A stretch of DNA of 64,000 nt from Leifsonia poae (GTDB lineage Bacteria; Actinomycetota; Actinomycetes; Actinomycetales; Microbacteriaceae), in the NCBI RefSeq assembly GCF_027921845.1, contig NZ_BSEN01000011.1, positions 1-64,000 on the forward strand, given 5' to 3'. The position numbers and the translations under genes were made by a program. Under the pieces are notes generated by a model. That model was not told where the DNA came from, made no database searches, and worked only from the letters and a program-made list of their open reading frames with translations. Below, piece after piece: positions 44,317-54,209 of this stretch. Each line of letters opens with the position of its first letter. Positions within the stretch are counted from its first letter, which is position 1.

Positions 44317-45445
44317 GGTCGACGACCCCCAGGCGGCCCTCGCGCTCGACCACGAACTGCGCGAAACCGGCGACACGGCGCAGCGCACCGACACGTTCGA
44401 GGTGCACCACCAGCCCGACGGCGCTCACCGCCTGGCGCGCGAGGGCACGTTCCCCCATTCCCGCCATCGCCCCTAGCGCCTCGAGCCGCGCCGGAACGTC
44501 CGCGAGGGAGTTCGCGTGCAGCGTTCCAGCGCCGCCGTCGTGGCCCGTGTTGAGGGCGCCGAGCAAATCCTGCACCTCAGCGCCCCGGCACTCGCCCAGG
44601 ATCAGACGGTCGGGGCGCATCCGGAGCGCTTCGCGCACCAGTCGCCGCAGGTCGACGCCACCGGCGCCCTCGAGATTCGGCTGCCGCGTCTGCAGGCCGA
44701 CGACGTGCGGATGATCGATGCGGAGCTCGGCGACGTCTTCGATCACCACGAGACGCTCCTGCACCGAGGCGTGCGAGAGCAGCGCCGCGAGCAGGGTCGT
44801 CTTGCCCGTGCCGCCGGCACCGGTGATCAGCAGATTGGTGCGCGCCAGGATCGCTCGGCAGAGCACCTCGTGCTGCGCGGGCTGGATCGATCCGTTCTCG
44901 ACCAGGTCGGGCAGATGCGGCTGGTGCTCGCTCGGGATCCGGATGGAGAGCACGGTGCCGCGCGTGGACACGGGCGGCAGCACCGCATGCACACGCACTC
45001 CCCCCTCCAGCCGGACGTCGACGAACGGGCTCGCCTCGTCGATGTGCCGGCCGCCGCGGGCGATGAGCCGAACCGCCAGCTCCCTCGTGGCCTGCTCGTC
45101 GGCCAGCCATCCCTCGAGTCGTCGGAGCCCGCGCGGCCCTCCGTCGCCCCAGAGCTCCCCCGCGCCGTTCACGAACAGATCGGTGACGCCGTCGCGCAGC
45201 AGGTAGGGCGCGAGCGGGCCGAACGTCTGCCAGGGCGTGCGGGCGTCGCGGGCGTGGGTACGAGCACGATCCGGTGGCCGCTCGGGCCGGGGTGCGCGTG
45301 CGTCATACGCGGTAACGCTGGGAGGGCCCGATCCGACGCCCACCGTCGTGTCGGCTGTGCGGTCGATCGACGGCGCGAACCGCGGGGCCGGTGGGGCCGG
45401 CGGAGTGATGGCGGGAGGGTATCGAGGCTTCGAACGACGCTTCAT
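44306..45445 (-). CDS. TadA/CpaF-type pilus assembly ATPase
   Basis: A 379-residue ATPase. Walker A is GAGGTGKTTL, followed by the Asp-box VVIEDVAELRID, Walker B LILGECRGAEVQDLLGALNTGHDGG and the His box TLHANS. The first 70 residues are Pro/Arg-rich. It is the first protein gene of the minus-strand tad operon and powers pilus assembly or secretion. The upstream Ssd-like gene often present in actinobacteria is missing here; a 6C RNA lies upstream instead. Confidence 0.92.
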   Translation of the reverse strand: MKRRSKPRYPPAITPPAPPAPRFAPSIDRTADTTVGVGSGPPSVTAYDARAPRPERPPDRARTHARDARTPWQTFGPLAPYLLRDGVTDLFVNGAGELWGDGGPRGLRRLEGWLADEQATRELAVRLIARGGRHIDEASPFVDVRLEGGVRVHAVLPPVSTRGTVLSIRIPSEHQPHLPDLVENGSIQPAQHEVLCRAILARTNLLITGAGGTGKTTLLAALLSHASVQERLVVIEDVAELRIDHPHVVGLQTRQPNLEGAGGVDLRRLVREALRMRPDRLILGECRGAEVQDLLGALNTGHDGGAGTLHANSLADVPARLEALGAMAGMGERALARQAVSAVGLVVHLERVGALRRVAGFAQFVVEREGRLGVVDRGV

Positions 45446-45586
45446 AGAGCGACGCTACGAACCCGCGCCGCGCATCCGGTCGATCGCACGCGGATCGGTG
45501 GAAACACCGGGGTTGCCCGCCGTTGTGGAGGAGGCGACACGGGCATCGTCGTCCGCGCGATTCCGGCGCAGAGGAACCGTCCGGTT

Positions 45587-45689
45587 AAAAAAGGGGGGCC
45601 GCACCTATTGGGGGGAACAGGTGCGGCCACTGCGGTGCATGATTGGGGGGAATCGTTTGCACCGCACGCCAGAATTAAAAATTCGGCCG
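45587..45689 (-). ncRNA. 6C small RNA
   Basis: The minus strand shows the 6C design: two hairpins whose loops each hold six cytosines. Hairpin 1 pairs TGCGGTGCA with TGCACCGCA (45631-45666); hairpin 2 pairs GGCCGCACCT with AGGTGCGGCC (45597-45628). Both loops contain TTCCCCCCAAT. A run of C then six T (45592-45587) ends the RNA. A promoter is found just upstream (45723-45696). This matches the actinobacterial 6C motif (B11 in Mycobacterium tuberculosis), which in that species also lies by the tad/ssd region. The gene lies between the tad operon and acsA. Confidence 0.93.
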
Positions 45690-45695
45690 TGCTCT

Positions 45696-45723
45696 AGTGT
45701 ACGCAGAATCGATGCAAACGCAA
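45696..45723 (-). promoter_or_regulatory. Promoter of the 6C RNA
   Basis: TTGCGT (45723-45718) and TACACT (45701-45696) on the minus strand are 16 bp apart. Transcription would begin near 45689. Confidence 0.6.
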
Positions 45724-45819
45724 GTCTGTTCAAACCGCTTCACCGCGTGGTTGTAGAGTCAGGCATTGTCGCGCCACGACCCGTCAGAACAGCATCGCAA
45801 AGGAGCGAAAAGACTCCCC

Positions 45820-47769
<1,950 letters not shown>

Positions 47770-47797
47770 GACGCTCGCCGGTCACACGGTGATGGTG

Positions 47798-47835
47798 GAA
47801 GGGGCGGTGGCATCGGTCGATGCCACCGCCCCTTC
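47798..47835. terminator. 18-bp perfect hairpin after acsA
   Basis: Arms at 47798-47815 and 47818-47835 are perfect reverse complements with 2 nt between them, located 28 nt after the acsA stop and between convergent genes. There is no long U-run. Confidence 0.75.
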
Positions 47836-47836
47836 T

Positions 47837-47904
47837 CACTGTCGTGACGTGTTCAGTGCCGTGACGTGTTCAGTGTCGTGACGTGCTCAGTGTCGTCACG
47901 TGCT
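47837..47904. repeat. 17-bp tandem repeat, 4 copies, ending at the ridA stop
   Basis: Units at 47837-47853, 47854-47870, 47871-47887 and 47888-47904 read CAGTGTCGTGACGTGTT with few changes. The array starts right after the acsA hairpin and its last base is the first of the ridA stop codon. Confidence 0.85.
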
Positions 47905-48374
47905 CACTCGAAGGCGAGGATCAACTCCACCTCGACGGGCGAGTCGAGCGGCAGCACAGCGACGCCGACGGCCGAGCGGGCGTGCACCCCGGCGTCGCCG
48001 AAGATCTCGCCGAGGACCTCGGAGGCGCCGTTGATGACGCCGGGCTGGCCCGTGAACGACGGCTCGGACGCAACGAAGCCGACGACCTTGACGACGCGGG
48101 TCACCCGGTCGAGCGAGCCGATGACGCTCTTGGCCGCCGCCAGCGCGTTCAGGGCGCAGATGCGCGCGTACGCCTTGGCGTCGTCGGCGGGCACCCGACC
48201 ATGGCCGTCGCCCACCTTGCCCGTCGCCGGCAGCGCGCCGGAGACCATGGGCAGCTGACCGGACGTGTAGACGTGCGAGCCATCCACGACGGCCGGCGTG
48301 TAGGCGGCGACGGGCGGCACCACATCCGGGAGGTCGATGCCGAGCTCGGCCAGGCGAGCCTCGATCGCGGCCAT
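47904..48374 (-). CDS. RidA family protein
   Basis: A 156-residue YjgF/YER057c/UK114 protein. It contains VYTSGQLPMVSGALPATGKVG and ICALNALAAAKSVIGSLDRVTRVVKVVGFV, and ends VEVELILAFE. RidA proteins hydrolyse reactive enamine/imine intermediates; this longer branch resembles mycobacterial Rv3678c and may differ in activity. The start overlaps the stop of the DUF4177 gene by 1 nt (TGATG). A tandem repeat follows the stop. Confidence 0.88.
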   Translation of the reverse strand: MAAIEARLAELGIDLPDVVPPVAAYTPAVVDGSHVYTSGQLPMVSGALPATGKVGDGHGRVPADDAKAYARICALNALAAAKSVIGSLDRVTRVVKVVGFVASEPSFTGQPGVINGASEVLGEIFGDAGVHARSAVGVAVLPLDSPVEVELILAFE

Positions 48375-48541
48375 CAGGCGTCCGCCTCGTCGCTCAGCTG
48401 GCGCTTGAGGTAGGCGACCAGGCCGCCCTCGGGACCCGTCACGACCTGGACGAGTTCCCACCCCTCTGAGCCCCAGTTGTTGAGGATGGCGGCGGTGTTG
48501 TGGATCATGAGAGGGGTCGTGAGGTATTCCCAGCGCGGCAT
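48374..48541 (-). CDS. DUF4177-like small protein
   Basis: A 55-residue protein, PRWEYLTTPLMIHNTAAILNNWGSEGWELVQVV and a short charged end, matching the DUF4177 pattern (WEY...GWELV). Function is unknown. An AAGGAG ribosome binding site precedes the ATG at 48541. It overlaps ridA by 1 nt and is divergent from the PBP gene. Confidence 0.8.
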   Translation of the reverse strand: MPRWEYLTTPLMIHNTAAILNNWGSEGWELVQVVTGPEGGLVAYLKRQLSDEADA

Positions 48542-48594
48542 TGTGCTCCTTGCGTTCAGGGGGTTTGTCAGGTTCGTCACCTACCCTTGATCTT

Positions 48595-51147
48595 ATGTCT
48601 GCCCAAAAACCCCAGGCTAGAGGTCTGCTCGGAGCGCTCTTCGCGTTCGTCGGCATGAGTGCCGTCGCAGGACTTCTGGTGACGGCTGCCGTGACCCCCG
48701 CTATCGCGGTCACCGGCATGGCCGCCAACGACAGCATCGGTGTCTTCGAGGGTCTTCCCGAGTACCTTCAGATCGACCAGCTCGCACAGCCCACCACGAT
48801 CTACGCCAAGAAGGGCGCGCAAGACGTCGCCCTTGCCACGTTCTACGCGCAGAACCGTCTGCCCGTCACGTTCGACAAGATCTCGCAGGCCGCGAAAGAC
48901 GCTGCCATCGCCGGTGAGGACCCGCGCTTCTACAGCCACGGCGGCGTCGACGTCCAGGGCACCATCCGCGGTGTCCTCTCCACCGTCGTCGGACACGACG
49001 TGCAGGGCGGCTCCTCGATCACTCAGCAGTACGTGAAGAACGTGCTGCTGCAGAAGTGCGAGGCGAAGTCGGTCAAGACCAAGGAGGACAAGGTCGCTTA
49101 CCAGACCTGTGTCGACGACTCCACAGGTGTATCGCCCGACCGCAAGGTCAAGGAGATGAAGTACGCGATCGGCATCGAGAAGAAGTACTCGAAGGACACG
49201 ATCCTCGCGGGCTACCTCAACATCGCCGGCTTCGGCGGCTCGGTCTACGGCATCGAAGCCGCTGCCCGGTACTACTTCGGAGTGAAGGCCATCCAGCTCA
49301 CGCCGGCTCAGGCCGCGAGCCTGGTGGCGATGGTCAACGAGCCGACCTCGCTCAAGATCGACATGCCCGACAGCAAGACCAACGGCAAGGCGAACGGCTA
49401 CAAGGCCAACAAAGACCGCCGCGATTACATCCTCACCAAGATGTACCAGTACAAGAAGCTGACCAAGGCGCAGTACGACCTGGCGATCAAGACGCCGGTG
49501 GTCCCCAAGATCACGCCGTCGGTGCGCGGCTGTCAGACCGCCGCCGGTGCCGCGTACTTCTGCGACTACGTGCAGCGCATCATCCTGAACGACCCGTCGT
49601 TCGGCGCCACCCAGGATGACCGCGCCTCGAACTTCAACCGCGGCGGCTACAAGATCTACACCACGCTCGACATGGACCTCCAGGCCACCGCGGAGAACGC
49701 CATCCACTCGCGCGTGCCGAAGGTCAGCACCAACGCCAACCTGGGCTCGTCCGCGGTCGGCGTGCAGCCGGGCACCGGACGTGTGCTCTTCATGGCGCAG
49801 AGCAGGGACTTCAGCCAGGACCCCGAGGTCCTCGCCAAGAACCCGGGCGCGACGGCCGTCAACTGGAACACCGACTACGCGTACGGCGGCTCGACCGGCT
49901 TCTCGGTCGGATCGACGTACAAGGCGTTCACCCTGGCCGAGTGGCTGAAGCAGGGCCACTCGCTCTATGAGACGGTCAACGCGAACATCCGCACCTACGA
50001 CCAGTCGAGCTTCCCCAACACCTGCCCGACGCAGTACGGCGGCCCCTACAAGCCGACCAACGACTCCGGCGGCGAGGAAGGCATCCGCTCGGCGATCGAG
50101 GCGACGGAGCTGTCGATCAACACGGCATTCGTCGCCATGGCGCACCAGCTCGACCTGTGCGAGATCATGAAGACCGCTCAGGCGTTCGACGTGCACCGCG
50201 CCGACGGCAAGCCGCTCGGCGAGAACCCGTCGAGCGTCCTCGGCACCAACGAGGTCGCCCCGCTCACGATGGCGACCGCGTACGCCGCCGTCGCCAACAA
50301 GGGCGTGGCGTGCACGCCGGTCGCGATCGACCGCATCCTCGACGCCGAGGGCAAGGCGAAGGCCGTGCCCAAGTCGACGTGCAAATCAGCGGTGAGTCCT
50401 GAGGTGGCCGCGGCGATGGCCTTCGCCCTCAAGCGAGTGGTCACGAGCGGAACCGCGTCGAGCTCCGCGCTCGGAGACGGCATCGACGTTCTCGGCAAGA
50501 CCGGTACGTCCGAGGACAACGAGCAGCTCTGGCTGGTCGAGTCCAGCACCAAGGTCGCCGCCGCCTCGTGGACCGGCAACATCGACGGTCACGTGTCGCT
50601 CCGCTCGTTCTATGAGAGCGGGATGCTCGCGTCGACCCTCCGCAACCCGATCATCCAGGACATCATGCGCACCGCCAATGGCAAGTACGGCGGCGACGAC
50701 TTCCCGCAGCCCGGAAGCACGCTCCTGCGCGGCATCCAGGTGACGATCCCTGATCTCGCCGGCAAGTCCCCCGCCGAGGCGAAGACGACGCTGAACGGTC
50801 TCGGGCTGGAGTTCGCCGACGGCGGTCAGCGTGATGGCGTGCAGCCGGCCGGCACCGTCGCGATCAGCGATCCCGCCGCAGGTTCCAGCGTCAGCAAGGG
50901 CGCGATCGTGACCGTCTACACCAGCAACGGCGCGCTCGTCGCACTGCCCGATGTGGTCGGCAAGAAGGCTTCCGACGCCCAGGCGGCGCTCGCAGGCTTC
51001 GATGTATCGTTCTCCGGCGAGGGAAACGGCGACAGTATCGTGAAGTCGATGTCACCCGCCGCCGGAACAGCCGTGAAGAAGGGGTCGAAGGTCAAGCTGA
51101 CCTTGAAGGCCGCCGATTCGACACCGAGCCCGGGGCCGAAGAAGTAG
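48595..51147 (+). CDS. Class A penicillin-binding protein with PASTA domains (PonA-like)
   Basis: An 850-residue bifunctional PBP. After one membrane helix (about residues 11-40) comes a glycosyltransferase domain (GEDPRFYSHGGVDVQGTIRG, GGSSITQQYVKN), then a transpeptidase with STYK (SxxK), SIN and KTGTSEDN. Two PASTA domains form the C terminus (TIPDLAGKSPAEA and ALPDVVGKKASDA). It builds and cross-links peptidoglycan outside the membrane. Its position beside RidA and a metallophosphoesterase matches mycobacterial ponA2 (Rv3682). Confidence 0.95.
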   Translation: MSAQKPQARGLLGALFAFVGMSAVAGLLVTAAVTPAIAVTGMAANDSIGVFEGLPEYLQIDQLAQPTTIYAKKGAQDVALATFYAQNRLPVTFDKISQAAKDAAIAGEDPRFYSHGGVDVQGTIRGVLSTVVGHDVQGGSSITQQYVKNVLLQKCEAKSVKTKEDKVAYQTCVDDSTGVSPDRKVKEMKYAIGIEKKYSKDTILAGYLNIAGFGGSVYGIEAAARYYFGVKAIQLTPAQAASLVAMVNEPTSLKIDMPDSKTNGKANGYKANKDRRDYILTKMYQYKKLTKAQYDLAIKTPVVPKITPSVRGCQTAAGAAYFCDYVQRIILNDPSFGATQDDRASNFNRGGYKIYTTLDMDLQATAENAIHSRVPKVSTNANLGSSAVGVQPGTGRVLFMAQSRDFSQDPEVLAKNPGATAVNWNTDYAYGGSTGFSVGSTYKAFTLAEWLKQGHSLYETVNANIRTYDQSSFPNTCPTQYGGPYKPTNDSGGEEGIRSAIEATELSINTAFVAMAHQLDLCEIMKTAQAFDVHRADGKPLGENPSSVLGTNEVAPLTMATAYAAVANKGVACTPVAIDRILDAEGKAKAVPKSTCKSAVSPEVAAAMAFALKRVVTSGTASSSALGDGIDVLGKTGTSEDNEQLWLVESSTKVAAASWTGNIDGHVSLRSFYESGMLASTLRNPIIQDIMRTANGKYGGDDFPQPGSTLLRGIQVTIPDLAGKSPAEAKTTLNGLGLEFADGGQRDGVQPAGTVAISDPAAGSSVSKGAIVTVYTSNGALVALPDVVGKKASDAQAALAGFDVSFSGEGNGDSIVKSMSPAAGTAVKKGSKVKLTLKAADSTPSPGPKK

Positions 51148-52130
51148 TGGCCCGCGCTTCCGGTCTGCACGCGGCGGGCACCGCACTCGCGGTGTTCGCC
51201 GCGGCCGGTGCCGCCGCGTTCGCCTGGGGCTCGCTCGTCGAGCGCAAGCTCTACACGTTGCGACGCGTCTCGGTGCCCGTGCTCCCGGCCGGCTCCGCGC
51301 CGATCCGGGTGCTGCACCTCTCCGATCTGCACATGGCGCCGTGGCAGCATGACAAGCAGGAGTGGATCCGCAGCCTCGCCGACCTCGAGCCCGATCTCAT
51401 CGTGGACACTGGCGACAACCTCGGCCACGCCGATGGGCTGACGGGTATCGAGCGCTCCTTCGAGCCGTTCCGCGGCGTTCCGGGAGTGTACGTGCACGGG
51501 TCGAACGACTACTTCGGTCCGCAGCTCAAGAATCCCCTCAAGTACTTCACGGGGCCGTCGAAGAGCGGTTCGTCAACCGCTCCGCGTCTCGACAACGCGG
51601 CGCTGACGTCGTACTTCGACGGTCTCGGCTGGGTGAACCTCAACAACGCCGCCGGTGCGATCGAGATCAAAGGGACCCACCTCGAGTTCTTCGGAGTGAA
51701 CGATCCGCACATCCGGTTCGACCGGGTCGAGGCCATCCCCGGCGCGCTGGACGAGCTGCGGGAGAACGACCCGTACTCCGACGACGCGACCTGGCCGGAG
51801 GATGCCCCACGTGCCGAGCGCGGCACCGTCACGATCGGCGTCACCCACTCGCCGTACCGCCGGGTGCTGGACGCGTTCGTCACCTACGGTGCGTCGATGA
51901 TCTTCGCCGGCCACACGCACGGCGGCCAGGTGTGCGTTCCCGGTTTCGGTGCACTCGTCACCAATTGCGACATCCCTCGCTCGCAGGTGAAGGGCCTCAG
52001 CATCTGGCGGCATGCGTTCCGTTCGGCGTTCCTCAACGTCTCGGCCGGGCTCGGAACGTCGATCTACGCGCCGGTGCGTTTCGCGTGCCGTCCGGAGGCG
52101 ACGCTGGTCACTCTGACGCCGTCGGTCTGA
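51147..52130 (+). CDS. Metallophosphoesterase
   Basis: A 327-residue protein with an N-terminal hydrophobic segment and a calcineurin-type phosphoesterase fold: LSDLHMA, DTGDNLGHADG, HGSNDYFGP in place of the usual GNHD, HSPYRR and GHTHGGQV. The GTG at 51147 overlaps the PBP stop by 1 nt. It is co-transcribed with the PBP and probably acts at the cell envelope; the substrate is unknown. Confidence 0.87.
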   Translation: MARASGLHAAGTALAVFAAAGAAAFAWGSLVERKLYTLRRVSVPVLPAGSAPIRVLHLSDLHMAPWQHDKQEWIRSLADLEPDLIVDTGDNLGHADGLTGIERSFEPFRGVPGVYVHGSNDYFGPQLKNPLKYFTGPSKSGSSTAPRLDNAALTSYFDGLGWVNLNNAAGAIEIKGTHLEFFGVNDPHIRFDRVEAIPGALDELRENDPYSDDATWPEDAPRAERGTVTIGVTHSPYRRVLDAFVTYGASMIFAGHTHGGQVCVPGFGALVTNCDIPRSQVKGLSIWRHAFRSAFLNVSAGLGTSIYAPVRFACRPEATLVTLTPSV

Positions 52131-52154
52131 CGCCGCCGACCTGACGCCGGTCGG
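52113..52154 (+). repeat. 14-bp tandem repeat, 3 copies, over the metallophosphoesterase stop
   Basis: Units at 52113-52126, 52127-52140 and 52141-52154 all begin CTGACGCCG. The TGA in the second unit is the actual stop codon. Confidence 0.75.
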
Positions 52155-52227
52155 CACCCACTTCGAGCCTCGAGTGGTCAGCGACCCCCCTCAGCCTCGT
52201 GTATTCTTATTGAGGCCCTCGGGCCAT

Positions 52228-52302
<75 letters not shown>

Positions 52303-52303
52303 G

Positions 52304-52366
52304 CATGGTTAGAGACAGAAAGAGGCGGGTCGCCCAGCGACCCGCCTCTTTCTGTCTCTAACCATG
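52304..52366 (+). terminator. 29-bp perfect hairpin after tRNA-Pro
   Basis: Arms at 52304-52332 and 52338-52366 are perfect 29-bp complements with a 5-nt loop, beginning 2 nt after the tRNA. The right arm contains CTCTTTCTGT. It is by far the longest simple terminator seen in the window. Confidence 0.8.
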
Positions 52367-52417
52367 CTCGCTGGTGTCTATCGGGGCCCCAGCCGCGAGG
52401 GGCCCCGGGCGCGGGCG

Positions 52418-53431
52418 TCAGCCGAGAACGTCGGCCACGATCTCGAGCGAACGCACACGCCCCTCGATCGTCGCCGCGCCTGACGACACCATCAGCTCGT
52501 CGACGCCGGTCGAGGCGAGCAGCGCATCCAGCCGGGTCCTCACCTCGTCGGGCGTGCCGATCGCCTGGCGCGCGTTGCGGGACGCGATGAACTCCTCCTC
52601 CATCGGCGAGAACTCGTAGGCGAGTGCCTCCTCGATGCTGACCGGCTGCGGCTTCGCCCCCTGGCGCATCCGGAGGAACGAGAGCTGGCCCGGCAGCGAC
52701 AGGGCTCGCACCCGCTCCGGGTCTTCGTCGGAGATCACGTTGACGGCGATCATCGAGTGCGGCTCACGCAGGATGTCGCTCGGCTCGAACCGCGAGCGGT
52801 ACAGGTCGAGGGCCGCCTCGGTGTTGTCGCCGGCGAAGTGGTGCGCGAAGGCGAAGGGCAGTCCCAGCGCCGCAGCGACCTGCGCGCTGTATCCGCTCGA
52901 GCCGAGCAGCCACATCTGCGGCGCGTCTCCGAGCCCCGGCACCGCCGTGATGCTGTGCAGGGGGTTGGCGTCGCTCATGCCGCCGTAGAAGAAGCCGAAG
53001 AGGTCGAGCAACTGCTGAGGGAAGTCCTCGACGCCGAGGCCCTCCGTGCTGCGGCGCAGCGCCATCGCCGTCGCCCCGTCGGTGCCGGGCGCGCGCCCGA
53101 TGCCGAGGTCGATGCGGTCGCCGTAGAGGGCACGCAGCGTGCCGAACTGCTCGGCGACCACCAGCGGCGCGTGGTTGGGGAGCATCACTCCCCCGCTGCC
53201 GACCCGGATGCGCGATGTCGCGCCCGCGATGCCGGCGATCAGCACGGCGGGAGCGCTCGACGCGATCGCGGGCATCCCGTGGTGCTCGGCGACCCAGAAG
53301 CGCTGGTAGCCGAGGGACTCCGCGGCTTGCGCGAGGCGGATGGTGCCGGCGACGGCATCCGCGTTGCTGCCGTCGTGGGGACGGCTGGCCAGGTCGAGGA
53401 CGTTCAGGGGGATGCGGGACTCGGTACTCAC
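52418..53431 (-). CDS. LLM-class flavin-dependent monooxygenase
   Basis: A 337-residue luciferase-like enzyme: [17 protein letters not shown]-type start with [29 protein letters not shown] and [12 protein letters not shown], and [26 protein letters not shown]. Such enzymes use F420 or FMN; the group often seen as MsnO8-like. The GTG at 53431 is the best start in the alignment. A tandem repeat lies upstream. The substrate is unknown. Confidence 0.87.
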   Translation of the reverse strand: MSTESRIPLNVLDLASRPHDGSNADAVAGTIRLAQAAESLGYQRFWVAEHHGMPAIASSAPAVLIAGIAGATSRIRVGSGGVMLPNHAPLVVAEQFGTLRALYGDRIDLGIGRAPGTDGATAMALRRSTEGLGVEDFPQQLLDLFGFFYGGMSDANPLHSITAVPGLGDAPQMWLLGSSGYSAQVAAALGLPFAFAHHFAGDNTEAALDLYRSRFEPSDILREPHSMIAVNVISDEDPERVRALSLPGQLSFLRMRQGAKPQPVSIEEALAYEFSPMEEEFIASRNARQAIGTPDEVRTRLDALLASTGVDELMVSSGAATIEGRVRSLEIVADVLG

Positions 53432-53455
53432 CTCTATGGCAACCGGGCAGGCGCC

Positions 53456-53509
53456 CGGATGATTCCGACGGTTCGGATGATTCCGACGGTTCGGACCATT
53501 CCGACGTCG
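53456..53509. repeat. 18-bp tandem repeat, 3 copies, upstream of the LLM gene
   Basis: Units at 53456-53473, 53474-53491 and 53492-53509 begin CGGATGATTCCGACGGTT (first two identical). They lie between the LLM gene and the next gene's terminator. Confidence 0.85.
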
Positions 53510-53517
53510 CGACGCGA

Positions 53518-53548
53518 ACGCCCTCCCCGCGAGCTGCGGGAAGGGCGT
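53518..53548 (-). terminator. Terminator hairpin of the wall-protein gene
   Basis: ACGCCCTCCCCGC at 53518-53530 pairs with GCGGGAAGGGCGT at 53536-53548 (one mismatch), 24 nt after the minus-strand stop at 53573. It has no long U-run. Confidence 0.55.
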
Positions 53549-53572
53549 CGGCGTGTGATTCGCAGGTACGCG

Positions 53573-54154
53573 TCAGGAGTTGGCGTGACGACGGCGGACC
53601 GCCGCGATGATGGCGAGGGCTATCAGGCCCGCGACGATCAGTCCTCCGCCGACCCAGGCGAGGTAGCCGGCGACGATGGAGCCCGTCGAGGCGATGCTGC
53701 TCCCGCTCGACGTGCTCGAGGACCCGGTGCTGGATGCGCCGGCCGCCGTGTCGGCCGGGATGACCGTGACGGTCGCCGCGGCTTCCGCGTGGCTGGACGC
53801 GCCCGTTCCCGTCACCGTGTACGCGCCGCTCGCGTCGCTCGGCACCGTGATCTGCAGCACCGAGCCTCCGGTGCTGGACGCGGCCTTGGTGGCGTGAGCG
53901 GAGCCCACCGACGTGCGGTACGAGGCGAGGGAGGCGTCCGCGCCGTTCTCGCCCGAGACCGTGTAGGCCACGGACTCGTTGGCGCCGAACGTGCCGTCTT
54001 CACAGGTCAGGGTCGTGGTGCCGCCGGCCGGGACGGTGGTTGGGCTGATGCTGCAGGTGCCGCCCGCCGTCTCCGGTGCGGCATTTGCTGCTGCCGGTGC
54101 CGCGAGGGCGACGGCAGCACCGACGATCAGTGCCGCCAGGAGTTTCTTGGCCAT
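53573..54154 (-). CDS. Secreted Ig-like protein with possible wall-anchoring tail
   Basis: A 193-residue exported protein. The signal peptide is KKLLAALIVGAAVALAAPAAANA. A single Ig-like beta domain follows (CSISPTTVPAGGTTTLTC ... AYTVTGTGAS). The C terminus has a Ser-rich stalk, IASTGS, a hydrophobic stretch (VAGYLAWVGGGLIVAGLIALAIIAAV) and RRRH, the layout of a sortase substrate with a variant LPxTG/LAxTG-type motif. A GAAAGG ribosome binding site precedes ATG 54154. It is probably a surface protein. Confidence 0.7.
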   Translation of the reverse strand: MAKKLLAALIVGAAVALAAPAAANAAPETAGGTCSISPTTVPAGGTTTLTCEDGTFGANESVAYTVSGENGADASLASYRTSVGSAHATKAASSTGGSVLQITVPSDASGAYTVTGTGASSHAEAAATVTVIPADTAAGASSTGSSSTSSGSSIASTGSIVAGYLAWVGGGLIVAGLIALAIIAAVRRRHANS

Positions 54155-54209
54155 TTCGAAGCCTTTCGCAGTCCGGCGTATCACCGGAGGGTTTGAACGT
54201 GAATATTGC

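Noticed and set aside
45651-45720. TTTGCA/TGCAAA pairs as RamB sites near acsA
   Set aside because: One copy lies inside a 6C hairpin stem and loop and the other in the 6C promoter spacer; a short match is not enough.
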